Notes: generated by a model from the sequence alone, not told the origin. Positions 1-14,161 are shown, numbered from the stretch's first letter. The stretch: 64,000 bases of DNA from Lepidonotus clava (GCA_936440205.1 OW387135.1:24220792-24284791), one strand, 5' to 3'. Translations and numbers: made by a program.

Positions 1-312
1 CAAAAGCAATTATTTATGATCCAAAGATTAAATGATTGGAGAAATTGTCACTATAGTGTCATTTTTTCAGACCTTCCATCAAAACATTAAATCTGTGTTC
101 CAATATGTCTAGGCCTAAGTTTACTGTCACTGTCTGAATCATTCCCATTCAATGTTAAAACATAGGCGTCACACTGTCAATAAGTCCTCCGGTGCTGTCA
201 GTGTCACTGTTGCACACAGATTCAAAGATTAAATGCTTGTGAAATTGTCACTATAGTGTCATTTTTTCGGACCTACCATCAAAATATTTTATTCATTAAT
301 ATCTCTTCTTAG
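1..312. repeat. Partial copy of a dispersed repeat (ACTATAGTGTCATTTTTT family)
   Basis: The first 300 bases lie in an unk intron and match 6660-6985 almost block for block. Shared blocks are GCAATTATTTATGAT, the 18-mer ACTATAGTGTCATTTTTT (twice, at 50 and 250), TATGTCTAGGCCTAAGT, and a CATAGG.GTCACACTGTCAATAAGT stretch. A shorter match lies at 44583-44672. The block from 332 (GGGCGAAATTCTC) recurs near 40948. This is the distal end of the long unclassified repeat described at 5380-6985 and 43075-44700. The copy runs off the left edge. Confidence 0.75.
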
Positions 313-470
313 GCTTAGCATCCTACGTTAATTCCAATCGGGCGAAATTCTCATTTTATCAAATGATCAATCTCTTCAATCCTCTCAATCGGCCAACTTG
401 TTTTATGCGGAAATTGCTTCCCGTCACTGAGGGGGAAAAGCGTTTTAACCAACGGAATTCACTGGTCCAT

Positions 471-842
471 CAGGGTTGCCACGCGTCAGGGAAAATTTTT
501 TTTTTTCAAGGTCAGGGAAAAGTCTGGGAATTTTGGAATTGGTCAGGGAAAAATGGAATTTTTAAAAAAGGTCAGGGAAAACTGATCCTGGTCAGGGGAA
601 AATGGAACTTTCAAACATGTCATAGCCCCAAATTTAAATCACAAAGTTAGAATTGCCAAGGGAAATTAAGGTACTGTGTTTCGAAAGTTTGAGCTTTAAT
701 GGAAGGACAAGACTGTCTTAGGGATTGGTCAAGGCTGTTTGATGAAAGGATTTTCTTATCTAATTAGTCAGGGAAAATGGAATATGTCAGGGAAATGTCA
801 GGGAATTTTGACGTCTCTGGTCACAGGTCAGTGGCAACCCTG
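471..842. mobile_element. Non-autonomous inverted-repeat DNA transposon (MITE), CAGGG type
   Basis: The ends are perfect 12-bp inverted repeats: CAGGGTTGCCAC at 471-482 and GTGGCAACCCTG at 831-842. A 5-bp direct repeat TCCAT flanks them (466-470 and 843-847), as expected for a target duplication. The interior has no coding capacity and is built of short GGTCAGGGAAA-like repeats, at least seven times. It has the same architecture as the elements at 13622 and 18438, and probably 34443. The superfamily is uncertain; 5-bp duplications with CAG ends fit some hAT groups (inference). It sits in an unk intron. Confidence 0.75.
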
Positions 843-935
843 TCCATACAAACAAGATTAAAACTACTTCTAGGTGACTAGTATCGAACGCAGTTGCCCT
901 TCAAAGTTTAAGCGCATTTGCCTTCTCACTTTCAG

Positions 936-3900
936 ATACCAATTATGTTTTGGCTAATTATAAGACGGAGCCATGTAAACGGCCCCCTAGATTATGTCGT
1001 CAGGGCTACGCCTGCCCGTCGTACCATAACAACCGGGATCGGCGTAGGAGCCCTAACAAGTATAAATATAGGTAAGTATTTTATCAGTGAATCAAGAGGA
1101 AGAGGATGTAGATAGTGCGATCATTGTAATCTAAAGTTTATCTGGTGCCATATTATTGTCACTATAGTTCTATGTTGTCTAGGTTTGTGGGGTTCAATGC
1201 CCTGCAGAAGGTTACTGTCATCCATATCAGATTAGAATCAGTTATCTCCCCTGATGATATGATTTTTGCCCGATTTGACTGTAATATTGAAAATTGAAGC
1301 AGATTTATTTGAAATGATATTTTTGCTGGATCGTCAAAAATCTTATTTGTAAAGGTACACTTACTAGGTCTCGAGATGCTTTACCTTTTTTTATGTCTAA
1401 CTGCAATTGTTGACATAGTTAACCTGTTTCTACATTTACATAATAAACTGGGTGAAATTTGCTGAAAAAATCTTTGCATACAATTGAAATTTCTCAAGTT
1501 TCACTTCCCGCAATAAAACTTATATTTTCAAGGTTAGAAATTCCACGATCTATTCTCCTTAACTTGTATTCTGCAGTTTCAATGTATCGCCCTGCCCCAG
1601 TCTTAAGTTTTATCTTTTGTCTTTTGTGCATTTCAGGTCTACTCCGTGCCCTAATGTTAAACATGGCGACGACTGGGGCGATCCTTCACAGTGCGACAGC
1701 GGGGACGCCTGTCCGTACTGCCACACAAGGACGGAACAGCAGTTCCATCCAGAGGTAACTTTCAAAATACTACTTACGGGTATATGGAATTTTGCCGTAA
1801 CTTATTATTTGTCGAGGAATGCTTGTTCATCCCATATACTCATGTTAACAGTCTATCCACTAATTAGATAAGTCGGGAAAGAGCCCTAAAGGCCTGGCCG
1901 GAATTTATGCTAAATCAGCTAATGTGCTTTGGGAATCGCCGAGCATTGAAAGAACAGATTTATTATGAGCATTTCGGACTTTCAGTCATTTAGAAAATTT
2001 GTTGGTTTACTTTTGCAGATCTACAAATCTACAAAATGCAATGACATGGTACAGACAGGTTACTGTCCTCGTGGACCCTTCTGTGCCTTTGCCCATGTTG
2101 AACGTAAGTAGTTTTCTCATGCCTTGGTCAACTATTCCTCTTTCAAACGGTTAAGAAATGCTTGGTGGAATGTGTTGATGCTGTGACTTGAACCTTTGCA
2201 TCTAAATAGGAACACTCGCGTTCTAACCTCGACTTTACTTTAGTACCGTTATTTCTTTTCTCCTCGAAGTAAAAAAACAACATATTACTTTTAAGATATT
2301 TGACTTCGTCATAAAAAGAACATGTGCTTAGCAAAATCATCGATGCCTGTCATTTTCTTTTTAAGTTTCGGGAGATAATCATATTTTCCATCATATGTGG
2401 ATTATCGGAAACAACTTTTTTTTATCTGTTTCAATTACATGCTTATCGTAAGATCCTACTAAAAAGCAACAAGTAACACATAGAAGACTGCATTTAATGA
2501 CAAGTTTTACTAACATTGACTCGTGATCTGACCAACAGAGGAGATGACCACTCAGAGGGAGGTAGCCTCTGCGTGTGCCGGTAACTCCTTGGCAGCCTTC
2601 GTGACGAATGCGCTTCCCCAGAGCAAGCAGAGCGGGAATAGCCAGCCCCAGCAACCACCACAGCAGTTGCTTCACATGCAACTGAACGGAGATAAGAGTC
2701 ATGGCGTCATGGACTTCAGTATGAAAGACGACTTCGGCCATGGAAACGGCCTCAGCAGCGCTTGTAGTAACGGAGAGGCATTCAAGCATTATAGCGATAA
2801 AAGTTTTGGGAACGACAACGTATTTAGACTCAATGGCGAAAAGAAGAAACATGTAAGTGCATTGCATTGCGTTGATTTTTGCGTTGAAGTGTTAATGCAG
2901 GATGGTCCGTGTAAATAGTTTTAGTTTAATACATTGTAACTTAAATGTAAGGGACGTTATGAACGTCTTTTTCTTTTGTTCTTACTTCAAAGGCAATGTT
3001 AAGCTTATCCTTATGAGAGATAATAAAGTAACAAATATGTCTTCAATGCGAGCATAATGAGGAATCAAATATCTAGATCAATACACTACATTGTGAGTGT
3101 ATTGATAAGATGAAAGATGAAAAATGTTCAACTGCCATTTGAAAAAGATCAGTATTTTCCAAAGTTGTCATGAATATTTACCAGTGTGCCTTCTGACCTT
3201 CAGTTGTCAGGCGGTTCAGACACATCCCAGTCGACCAACAACCAGTTGTTAATGGGGCTTATCGAACCGCTGGGTCCTATCGGTAAAGGCCGGTCCCGCA
3301 GCTCGTCAGGGGGCAGCATGTCCGACTTCCCTGCCTCGGCCCTCTATGGTAGAGCGCCCGGCTCAGAGAGGGAGGATCTACATGTAAGTTGTTTCCATAA
3401 TGTTGTCTACTCCTTGATAGAATATATATAATGTGAAGGGAATCTGCAATGGAGTTTCCGCCAGTCTCAGTCGTCGTATTGATGCAGTTAGATAAATGGC
3501 CTGTCATTAAATTCTTAAAATATTTGGTTTAGTTTCCAATACTGAAAGCTTATAATACAAATGTAAAAGTCCTACCCAAATTGCGTAAAATGATATTCAT
3601 GATGTAACAAAATCATGAGAATATCTTTCTATTTCAAATCCAGCAAGTTTACAAACGTTAACCAAATTATGCATAAGTGTTGTAGCAATGTCCTACTCCA
3701 CTTTTGTAATAGACAAAAAAAAAACGTGGTGAGGTTACGTAAAGTAATCCAGTTGCTGAAATTGTGTTCCAGTCAAAACTTAGGAGTCAACTTCAAGCAA
3801 TAGAAGACGACATTAGCCTTGATCACACGGAGAAGACGAAACGCAAACAGAACCTGTTGTTACTGCACAGTCTAAACGGTGGGCCCATGGGCGGTGGTCG

Positions 3901-6900
3901 GGGCGACAGTAATGGGTCGTCCAATAACCATGGCAACGGCGCCGGGTCGTCCAACTACGGTTCTTCCCCGACGATGTCGGCCATGTCACCCCACGCCCCG
4001 TCCTTCTATCCTCCGCTGGACACAGTAGAGTCAGTTATAGGTAGGTTTAACCCCCAAAAAATGGTGCATTTGAAGTAGTTGCAATCTATTCCTGACTATC
4101 CGTAGACTTTTGTTTGTTCTTTCTGGGTTTAATTTATTTACCAAGGTAGGCTGGATTTAATTTAAAGAAAGAACAACAACAAAAAATATGCGAAATTTCA
4201 AAATTCCAACCGTTTTGTCTTCAAAACGCATCTAACGTTACTTCCCCCATTTGATGGACAACTAATCGGAAACTTTCCCTTAACTTTTCAGGCAATGCGT
4301 TAGATGAAGATCTGAATATAGGCGAGCTAAGTTTATCGGCCCTGGGTCCCGACTTGCAGAAGGACAATGACAATGATACCAACTCGGTGTGCAGTTCCCT
4401 AAGTACGGGATTCCCTGCCGCCGCCTCCTCTTGTAAGTTCTGTTTTTGTAATGACCCTGAAAACTAACACAAAATAAAAGGCCGCTTTCCAGCTAAAGTC
4501 ATAAAAGATTAACTAATTATCCAAATTCTGTCTTGCATTATTTAACTCACTATCAGCTTACCGCCATCTTGATGAGCACTCTCTTCTCACCTGGACAATG
4601 ACACTGCTTTTAATGCCTGTATTTGCACCTAATTACAAGTTAATAATTACTCGGAACCATGTACCAGTACTAGTTATTTAGTATAAATGTTTTAAGTATT
4701 GTATAAGATATTGCTCCTGTCATTGATTTTGATAAAACCAATAATAATATTAATAATCATAAAAACATTAGTTGATCAATTATTGAATAGAAGAAAAGTA
4801 CTGGGTGAGAATTAGCGAAAGTTAACTTGATTTAACCAGCTTCTTTAGAATATAAAAATAGTCATTATCATTAGTCTCACAGTTACATTTCATTGTTGAT
4901 TTTTTATATATTTTTGTTTCCACAGCCTACTTCGCCACATCAGTACCAGTGACGATCCCGTCTAGCGGTATACAGAGAAATAGTCTTGGTAGTCTGTCAC
5001 AGTCTCCAGTGTCTTCCCCAATAGGATCCCTTCCACCACCATTTGTACCACAACATATTCAGCAGCAGCAGAAACAAGAACAGCAGCTTGAACAGGTAGG
5101 TTTCGAAGCCAGACCACTAAGTTCTCCCGAAAACTTTGAGGAAATTAAGATAAAATAAAGTAAAACAATGACATTTTCGTCGAAGGAGACAACTCAGGAT
5201 CACATAAACAAAGTTTTTATAAGGCGGCTGATACTTTTTGAACTTTAATAGTTTAATACGTTTTAATTTTAATACCAGCCGCCTTATTCGAGGCTCTCCT
5301 TACTAGGCCAGCGTCACATGCAACTATGTCACAATGGTACAAAGAGAGATCCTTCCTACTTCGTCCCGAAAGGGCTAAAATAACATATATATGGGCTTAT
5401 TTTGGCTTTCATTACTGAGATTTGGATATATAGAATACAAATAAATTGTCAAAATGGGCCAAATTGTGACAAATTAGACATACAAGCCCGGAATCCAAAC
5501 CGTTATATCGTTACGCGAACACCGGGAGCCCGCCATTGTGGGCCAATGCAACCAAGTCACGCTCTGAAACCCCTCCCGAAAGGGCTTAGATAACGTATAT
5601 TTGGGCTTATATTGCTGAGATTTGGATATATAGTATACAAATAAATTGTGAAAATGGGCCAGGCTGGGACATATTTGACATACAAGCCCGGAATTCAAAC
5701 CTTTATATCGATACGGGAACACTGGGCGCCCACCAGCCTCGCTTTCGATCGGGCAGGAAGGGATCTAGGTCAAACTCTAAATATTCAACAAATTTGCATG
5801 CCTATTTCACCATGAAATCGGTCATTCTTACGGGTCAAATATATATACAGGGGTAGATTTGGATACATAGATGATCAAGTCAAGATCCAGAAATGACACA
5901 ATTGCGAAATAACGCGTCTAAACGCGTAAATGCATCGCGCTTTTTTGGGGTAATCCTTCGGCCTCCGCCCGGCCGCCTCACCCTGTCACTGTCAGACCGC
6001 CGGGCGCAGTCGTCCCGAGCGGACCGTTGCTAGGGGGGCTCTCTCTTTCTAGCCTGGATTACCGCGGTATCTGATGCTTTCAATATATATATTTTGGACG
6101 TCTGGACTCCCTTAAACGCATACAACGCATTGACAATTCATGCGTGATTCATGCGTTCGTATCGAAGGGGAAACATTGGATCGATCGGACACGTGGAGCA
6201 CTGTCACTGTCAGACCTAACATGGCGCCGTCAACCCTTTGCCGGGTTCTCTCCCCATCACGCCTGCATCGATACTTTGAACTCAGAAAACCAGGATGACA
6301 TTGGACTAAACCCAATAATTGTGGAGGATTTAAGTATTCGTAAGCATTCAGGACTCAGGTTATACAGGTAGGTACATATGATATACCTTTTCCAGCAGTT
6401 CAAATGATAGGCCTAGACTAGACAAGCTGCTGGACTCAGCCTCTCGGGCATTCGACACTGGCAATCTGAAAAATAATTATTTTAGGCCTTATTACCCCTA
6501 CCAAAATGAAAGTGATGTAGATATCTATGTTCCCGTATATCTCAGGGTCCTATATATCAAATGGTCTGATTATTTTAGGCCTGGATACATTTGCAAGAAT
6601 ATTTTACAGATGGTATGAAAAAATGACTGGACTCAGATAGGCCTAAGCCCCCTCCGACACTGTCAATGTATTATGGCGGCTCCGAAAGCAATTATTTATG
6701 ATCAGAAGATTAAATTATTTGTTGAATTGTCACTATAGTGTCATTTTTTCTTACCTACCATCAAAATATTCAATCTGAACTTTAATATGTCTAGGCCTAA
6801 GTCACTGTCAGTGTCAGAATCATTCCCATTCAATGTTGAAACATAGGTGTCACACTGTCAATAAGTTCTCCGGTGCTGTCAGTAAGATTTAAATGATTCA

Positions 6901-9161
6901 AAGATTAAATTATTTGTGAAATTGTCACTATAGTGTCATTTTTTCCGACCTACCATCAAAATATCTGAATCATTAATATTATTAATACCGCCGCCTTATC
7001 TGTATCAAAGCTGGAAGCTTTGATACTGTAGATAAAACATTTTTACTATATATTACATTAAAACATTAAAACATGCCGCCGAATTGATACAGTATTACTA
7101 GACGTTTGGACTTGTTTTTAATTCATTGACATTTTAAATTTCCTTAACTTAACACCTCTAGTGATAACTTTAAAATGTATTACTTAGATTATATTTTGCA
7201 GTATTTCAAAGTTTGTTCGTTATGTTCAACCCCGAAATATCTTTTGGGTCATGCTGATAAGTATGAGTACCTTATATTGTCTGAAATGTTTGACGAAATT
7301 AATCAAAGTGATTTCCGAATGTTTTCTATATGCCATTTGCAATGTATACAACTCCTTTATTCCAGGCGGCTGCCGCATTTCTTAGCCAACCTAACCCGGG
7401 GAAATTTGCAGCGCCGGGTTATTCAGAATTCAACTCCATGTCACCACATAATAGCAGCATGTCCCAATCACCACTACTAGCGTCATCCTTTGGAAATAAT
7501 GGTTTTGCCGAGATGCATAGGTTACGTGAGGAACTAGCAGCTAACAAAGCCAAATTGGCCCAGTGGGAAGAGGGCATATCGCAAGCCAGAAATGTAAGTG
7601 CATTCATTTAGTTAATTTGAAAAGAATCATTTCAGTGTGATAGGATGGTAATAGATTGTGTGTTAGTTTTGTATTTCATCATTACGAAATTGCTGATAGT
7701 GGAACTTTATTTTTCTATAAATGTGTCTCTAAAGAGTATGAATGATGTTGAATTTGATACATACACAACCGACTCGTGTGTTATCATAAGATAAAATTAC
7801 TGTCATTGAAGTGAACCTAAAATATAGGGCTTGTGTGGGCAGTTTAAGGAAAAAGTATGCTGGAAGATAATTTTGTACCAGACGAGGAAAAGGGAAATTA
7901 GAAGTAAATTGCTTCGATTGAAACAATGCTACATATTACAACCCCTTTGCATAATCTGGCATGTCGTATTTTAGGCTTGTGATGCCTGGAAGAAAGAAAC
8001 AGAAGAAGCAACTAGAAAAGCAAAGAGCATAGAGGAGGACAAACTCCAGGCTGAAAAACAGCGCGATGAGGTGAGCGGTTTTCCAATCTTCCTAAAATGT
8101 TAGACTCAACGAATATTCATTAGTTGCAACACGTTGAAACATAGAACAATTATATTTACCATTGTCAATTATGGTATCGGAAAAAGCATTTCTTATCTAA
8201 TCACAATAGACACGTGAAAAAGAAAAGCAACTTAAAGATAAGCACTTCCTCTGTTTTAAGATTTTGTCCATATTGAAGTTGATTTGACGGGAGGCCCTTA
8301 TGGTTTAGCTTGAATTTTCAATTTGATTGGAAAAATCGTGAAAAATGGCACATCTCAAGACATCGAATAACGAATGTTGTCTGTTGACTTTTTTCTATGA
8401 AGGCTATCAGCCAAGTGAACAAATTGAAGATGGAACTCGACTTGGCTCGAGGAACAGGGCCGTTTATCCATGTTCTACAGAGGATGCAGAGAGCCAGCGA
8501 TTTAGAAAATATTCCATTGCCTGCATTAAAACAACTACAATCGCAACTAAGATTAGATCTAGATAGTTTAGAAAAGGTAAGTGCACACTGATTTTGTACT
8601 AAGGTTAAGACATTGTATTGTACGCAGTCGTTCAATTTAGGGATGTAAATTTTCAGATTTGTTGATGTCATCACCTCTAGTGATAATTTTCAAAGTAATT
8701 TCTCACATCATGTTTCATAGCATATCCTTCCTGGGGTTTAAGATCTTTGCACCAACCCTATACTTACATCTCTGCCTCCGTATATACAAAGAGAGTGGGT
8801 GGGGTTGGGAAAACTATGGATTTAGAATATCTCTAACGCGTTTTATATTCTAAAGGGGGCTGGGAGAGGTCTAGAAAAAAACAGTGTACTTAGTTGATGG
8901 ACAACCCCTTTGTTAGGAATTTACTCCAAACATCATTACCTTTCATTGCTTCAGAAGAATAATGACATATTTCTATTTGTACAGGTTATGTATCAGCACA
9001 CTCAAGGAAAGTGCTTAGTATGTCGGGATAAAAGTCGGTGTGTGGTCACCCAGCCGTGTGCGCACTGCGTCCTGTGTGATTCGTGCGCAGCGAAGCGCGG
9101 TGACTGCCCATACTGTCATACCCAGATCCAGCACCGCTCAACCATAATGATGCAGATGTAG
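936..9161 (+). CDS. unk: Unkempt-family CCCH zinc finger/RING protein, 3' part of gene
   Basis: Unkempt is a cytoplasmic sequence-specific mRNA-binding translational regulator. Twelve exons were found: 936-1071, 1637-1754, 2019-2103, 2539-2852, 3204-3383, 3773-4040, 4292-4432, 4926-5095, 7366-7593, 7975-8070, 8403-8576 and 8985-9161. All have AG/GT borders and phases that join into 694 codons plus stop. The first three exons encode the distal CCCH cluster (NYKTEPCKRPPRLCRQGYAC, then CPNVKHGDDWGD, then IYKSTKCNDM...CPRGPFCAFAH), very close to vertebrate UNK. A Ser/Gly/Gln-rich low-complexity middle follows. It contains the family motif DTVESVIGNALDEDL, split across the 4040/4292 junction. Then come a coiled coil (exons 7366-8576) and a C-terminal RING (CLVCRDK...CAHCVLCDSC...CPYC). 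Human UNK is about 810 aa, so the N-terminal exons with the first zinc-finger cluster lie upstream of the window. Confidence 0.93.
5380..6985. repeat. Long unclassified dispersed repeat, copy A (unk intron 8)
   Basis: This fills most of the 2.3-kb intron between unk exons 4926-5095 and 7366-7593. It opens with two tandem modules about 191 bp apart (GAGATTTGGATATATAG at 5420 and 5611, each followed by ACATACAAGCCCGGAAT). A block with CATGAAATCG.TCATTCTTACGG and a GC-rich CACTGTCAGACCGCCGGG segment follow. Next are ATCTGATGCTTTCAATATAT, AACATTGGATCGATCGGAC, a TTTTAGGCCT module, and the ACTATAGTGTC end module (6660-6985). The same order of blocks occurs at 43075-44700 in TOP3A, so this is a mobile or dispersed sequence. 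No protein or clear terminal repeats were recognised. Confidence 0.7.
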
Positions 9162-12100
9162 TTATGGCAACCCCTAGGATCTTCACTTTGATAGATTATC
9201 AACATGCAAAGTAGCAGCCATTGAGAAGAATGGACTTTATTTTTTCATGTTGATTTAAATTATATTTAGGTAGTCAAGAAAATATTTCCATCATGTTTGG
9301 AATGTATGGAGAGACATTGTGAGAAGGTAGAGCAGTTATGGTTCACAATGTCCGTGCTCCGATACGGACTCTTTGAATTGGAATACGTAACAATTAATTA
9401 GAAAGTGGAACAAGCTTTTCTTTATTGAGTTTTGTAATGAAAAGGTGACGAGAGTGCAAACGGTTGCAAATGTAAGCATGATAGCTTCCTTGGGCTTCTT
9501 TAAAAATGGATTAAAATCCGAATGTACTTTGAGTATTTAGTTCAGTATTTACTGTGTGAACAATTTAGAATAATGCTCCATATGTGTATATCTCTTGTAT
9601 TCTGACTAATGGAGTGTTACTGGTGTAGTCGCAAGTAGATCTTTTATCTGCCCTCTGTATGAGAGGTGCAGCGTGTGTACTTCCTATACAAAAATATGGA
9701 TCCTGTCATCTACATTGAATAACTCGTTAGAATCTAGCTTTGCCAAACATCCGAATTTCAAAGAAAAGCAACCGAATGCTAATATAAGATATGCATGGGT
9801 GTTCATCTGCTAAGCCATGCTCTGTACATACCGAACTGACTGAATGACTAGATTTAAATCAGAAGCTGTGAGTCTGGATTAATTTTCCAAAGAAACCTAT
9901 TTGTTTGTAACGTGAAGTCAGTAATTTCGGAACTTTTACGCAGTGCTCAGCATATGGCCACCCAGACATATACATTTACATTTTGTGCCATTTTGATGTG
10001 TAATTTACTGATTTGATCTCTTTTGAGTTGTTACAAATACTGAAAAGAAAAATTAGTTTGTAAGAAATATGTTTATCAATTTCTTTCAAATATGGTTCAG
10101 TACTAAGCTGTTCTCTGAATTGACTAGATAACTATCACGAAAAGAAATGTTTTCTTTGTACTTTGCATTCATCTTCATTTTACAGCTGTTACCGATTGTA
10201 TATCGAACCCAGTTGATTTATTTCCTCTCGGATCAGGATTTGTTTTTAAGTTGAAGGCATTTATTTGTAGTCAGATCCTGAAAATATTTTGTTTACTGAC
10301 TCGAAGTTACCCAGAGTGGCGGCGATTCAGTGTATAAACTGGTATAATTAACATGATTTGTGATTCATATAATCGGTACTTCACTCTGTAAAAAGGTACG
10401 TTGGAACTTTTTCCCAGGAGGTTTCATCAGCTTCACTGAAATCATATTTAGATTACTAAAATTGGATTGGTCCTACTTGAATGCACAATGTTAAACAGGG
10501 ATGAGCAAATCCTTTCTTAATCGGTCTTTTACCGGGCAACCCTCATTCAAAACGTGGTTGTCATGCACGCTACCGGGCAACTAATACTGTCACGACCGAG
10601 AAGCATTTGTTACTTGTCATCAGGCACCTGGTTTTAGCTTGAGCAAATAATTTTGTAAACCGTCCTGTGAAATAACCATAAAATGAAAAAAAAATCCTGT
10701 ATACGATGCTATAGGTTTGAATGCTTAGAATTGCTATATTCACAGAATATTCAGTCCGTATACACATCCATTGCTTAATACCTGTTTGAAAATCCAGTGT
10801 GAATTAATATGACATAGAACTCATGTAAGATGTGCCATTGAAAGATCCATTTGGTAAGCCGTTTAGAAACTAAAAAGTCATAGAGGTCTTGATTAGCTGT
10901 AAAGAGGGCATTCTTTTGTATGGATGCAGGAAGCGGGACTTTCTCATCTTTTGGCGCAAAACTTCTCTTCTCGTCGGTTTTCATTCAATAGTAACATTCT
11001 CTAGGTAAAAAACAGTAGAACTGATGAAGCCCCCTGGTGAGAGAGTACAGAAACCTACGATTGCCAAATAAGGGCATTTATTAACATTGTTTTATCAAAA
11101 ATATGTTGATATTGGATTTTCTCTACTCAACTTTTTTTTTTAGTATTAACAAGGTTTACAACTGGTAGATGAAAACTAAAATCGTTTGTCTCTTTATTAT
11201 TTGATTGTCAGTCTATAAACATGCGGAAAATACACAAATTGTTAGGGAGTTTCTCGTTGCTATATTGTGTGTAGACAGAAAGGGTGCTTAAGGTGTATGT
11301 CAAGAGAAGAATATTTGAACAAACGATTATGAAATCTGTTTAATGTTTAATTGTGTATTTCGGAGAAATATCGGATATTAGTATTAAGTGGGACATTCGG
11401 CAGCTAGTTTATATAACATGGGTGAAGAAGTGAGACCGAGTTTTCCTTTCCTAATTCAGTAAGTATTTTCACGTGCGTATGAAAGGAATGTGATTAGTGT
11501 TTTATCAGTATTGAGGGATTTTTTTATAGAAAAAAAAAACTAACCACTGGCAGCAAGTTTGTTTTTGTTATAAGCTACACAGAAGCACCCTTTGTTTGTA
11601 GTTTGTCAAGAGATCACAAGTCGCAAGAAATCGAGTCGGTTTGATAAGTTTGTTCTTCACCTGGAGTCAGCATTGTCTTAATACTTTTTCTAAACGGAAC
11701 CTATGACTCAAAAGTAACCAATGTATTCTACACGGAACAGGAGTTAAATAGTTAATTATGATAATGTAATCAAATAATGAATGACAATTTATTTCGGAGA
11801 AATGTCGAAAAGTTTTTGTAAATGCAACGATATGATTTGAAATGACTAAATTTGATGGTGCAATAGTGCTATATTTCAACGAGTTGGGCTGTTCAGAGAG
11901 TATAATTGTACACATACTTGGAAATCACATTTGTATAATGCATAGAGTACCCATGGTATCTTTTTCAATTATAGTGCTGTAATTAATTAATTCTCGAGTC
12001 CAAAGATTCTTTCTTGTCAATCACCTAGTACTTTATAGTAGTAATCTATCGTGTAGGAGAGTGTCTAGCAGTTTATCCACTGGGATAATCAAGTCTACAC

Positions 12101-12694
12101 ATGTATCGAAGTTTGCTATCAATTATTTTAAAGTAACAGACACAATCAAGTAGAAGCTATCAACTATCGATCCTGTGAAGATTTCTTAGACTAGATCCAT
12201 TCATTGAAAACCATTGGTGCATCTGTTTATAAAGCTCTATAGAAATATGCTAGGCTTCCAATCCTGTTTGACGCTCATGTTAGACCTAGGTTTGCTGATT
12301 CTTTGTACTGTGTAAACACTCACCGGTAAGGCACTTTGTATTCTAAATAGAAAACGATGATTCAATACGCAATTTGAAAGACAACTTTGAATTAATTGCA
12401 GTTGGTTGGTTGGAATTCTACAAATAATCTAAAATCTCTACAATCACCCAATGAGTCTTGAACAAAACTGTCGCCTAAAATCCGAGGTAATATTCTCCAT
12501 GGCTTTGATTGATTTATCCAACCGGATTAAAACTGCTGTTATGTTTCGCAAGATTTCTCTCTCGTGGCGAAATAGTTTGAATGGATTATTGTAAAAGAAA
12601 CGGAGGACCAGATAACAAATACTTTCAGAATTAGACCGGTTCCAATTTTCTGTTGGATCTGGGCAGAGCATTGCCCTTCGAATCAGGAAATAAA
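9162..12694 (+). other. Probable long 3' UTR of unk and downstream DNA
   Basis: After the unk stop there is about 3.5 kb of A+T-rich sequence with no coding ORF or recognisable repeat. The first good AATAAA I noticed downstream is at 12689-12694. A long 3' UTR is plausible, but where transcription ends cannot be decided from sequence alone. Confidence 0.4.
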
Positions 12695-14161
12695 ATTATA
12701 TGTAATCGCACATGTGCTCTACAGCTTTGTCTTTCTTTGTTTTATTGATGAAAAAAGTAAAAAGCGTGACGTTCATTACCAAAACTTGACTTGCATAGAT
12801 TAAGCTAGAAGAATTAAAAGCTAGTTAATAAGATTGATGGACTTGAATCATGATACCAATAGTTTTTTCACATTCTTCATAGGTCTAAATCTTTAACATT
12901 GGGGATAGGTCTAGCTATCTATGAGCAACCTTTGGAGTTTCAAACTTTTGACTTAATGAGTTTTGAAGTTGTATCAAATCATGAAATGAAGAGTATCACT
13001 TCCCAAAGGTCATGTAACCAAAGGATAGAATCCACCCCACCCTCAGATCCTAAGAATGTACTTGTCCCATTAGATACTAACTCATAGGAAAGAGCACCGG
13101 CCGGGACCCAGGCCACGAGAAAAAAAAAAGTCGTTTAATGGGTGTGGAATGATATTTGATTTACCAATAAATCTAGATCTAATTTCAGGTTCTACAAAGT
13201 CGTAGATCTATAGGCTTCACTTTTATTTGTAGTGATTATTAAATTATATCTTGTCTAAAATTGCCCCCCCTAGACCAAAAATGGACTCGTAGTTTTGACA
13301 AATCTGAGGAGAAATTTTGCAAGCTAAATCATGGGGGGTGGGGGCAGATATATTGCCGCCCCCCCCCCCCCCCCCCCCCTAGAAGACAGACTCTGGATCC
13401 GCCCCTGACTTTTTGACAGGCAATTAGAAACACATCTATGAAATAACTTAGATCAGTTTGTTTTTTTCCCCTCAATATTTAGGTCCTACAAAAAGGACGA
13501 CTTGTGACATTTTGCACACTAGTTGGCACTGCCTTCCCCTTTGCAGAAATTCATAAAATGTATACTAGTTTATGCCAAGGGAAAAAAAAGAATAACAAAA
13601 AGTAAAAAAGGACTATCATAGCAGGGGCGGATCAAGAGCCAGTGCTCGGGGGGGGGGGGGAGACCCTGACCCCCCCACCCCCACCCCCCCGCCCCCACCC
13701 TCCTTATAGAAATTAGAAGTAAAAACACTAAGATTTATACAGAGATCTTCCAAAATGTTGTCTGCTAGGTCTAATTGCCCTATTTGCCCCCCCCCCCCCT
13801 GGATCCGCTACTGCATAGCACTGTAAAACAATTCTACAGGTTAGGCATGCATAAAATGAAGTGTGATTCAGATTGTTACAATGTAATTGTAAAACTAAAG
13901 TCTATTTAGCTCTAGATCTAGATCTAGATTATCAATCACAAGATTCGTTTTCACCTATTTACCCCGGGCGTGACATATATTAATCATAAAAGAAGACGAT
14001 GTGTGCTATCAGGAAGGGGACTCTCAAAAGTTGTAACGAAATTAAAAACAAAGAAACAATGTTTCAGTTCTTGTCAAATGGTTATCAGAAACAATCAAAG
14101 ACAGCCAACAACCACCGTTTCTGAGCCACTTCCACAGCGCAAAACGGACGGTCTGAACAAA
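12695..14161. other. Intergenic DNA between unk and H3.3, with poly-C/G tracts
   Basis: No gene was seen. The segment holds long C or G runs (about 13359-13379, 13650-13661, 13672-13698, 13789-13799) tied to GGATCCGCCCCTG-type transposon ends near 13395-13409. It also has a short palindromic TAGATCTAGATCTAGAT run at 13912-13929. Confidence 0.6.
13622..13813. mobile_element. Short inverted-repeat element (MITE), CAGGGGCGGATC type
   Basis: The left end is CAGGGGCGGATC at 13622 and the right end GGATCCGCTACTG, ending at 13813, its imperfect inverted copy. The element is flanked by a 5-bp direct repeat CATAG (13617-13621 and 13814-13818). Just inside the left end is a G-run followed by C-rich DNA, and just inside the right end a C-run. 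No coding sequence. An isolated end of the same type (GGATCCGCCCCTG) lies at about 13397-13409, and related starts lie at 27074 and 60566. Confidence 0.7.

Noticed and set aside
2391-2867. Minus-strand ORF of 158 codons
   Set aside because: Antisense shadow of the unk exon 2539-2852; no splice or family support.
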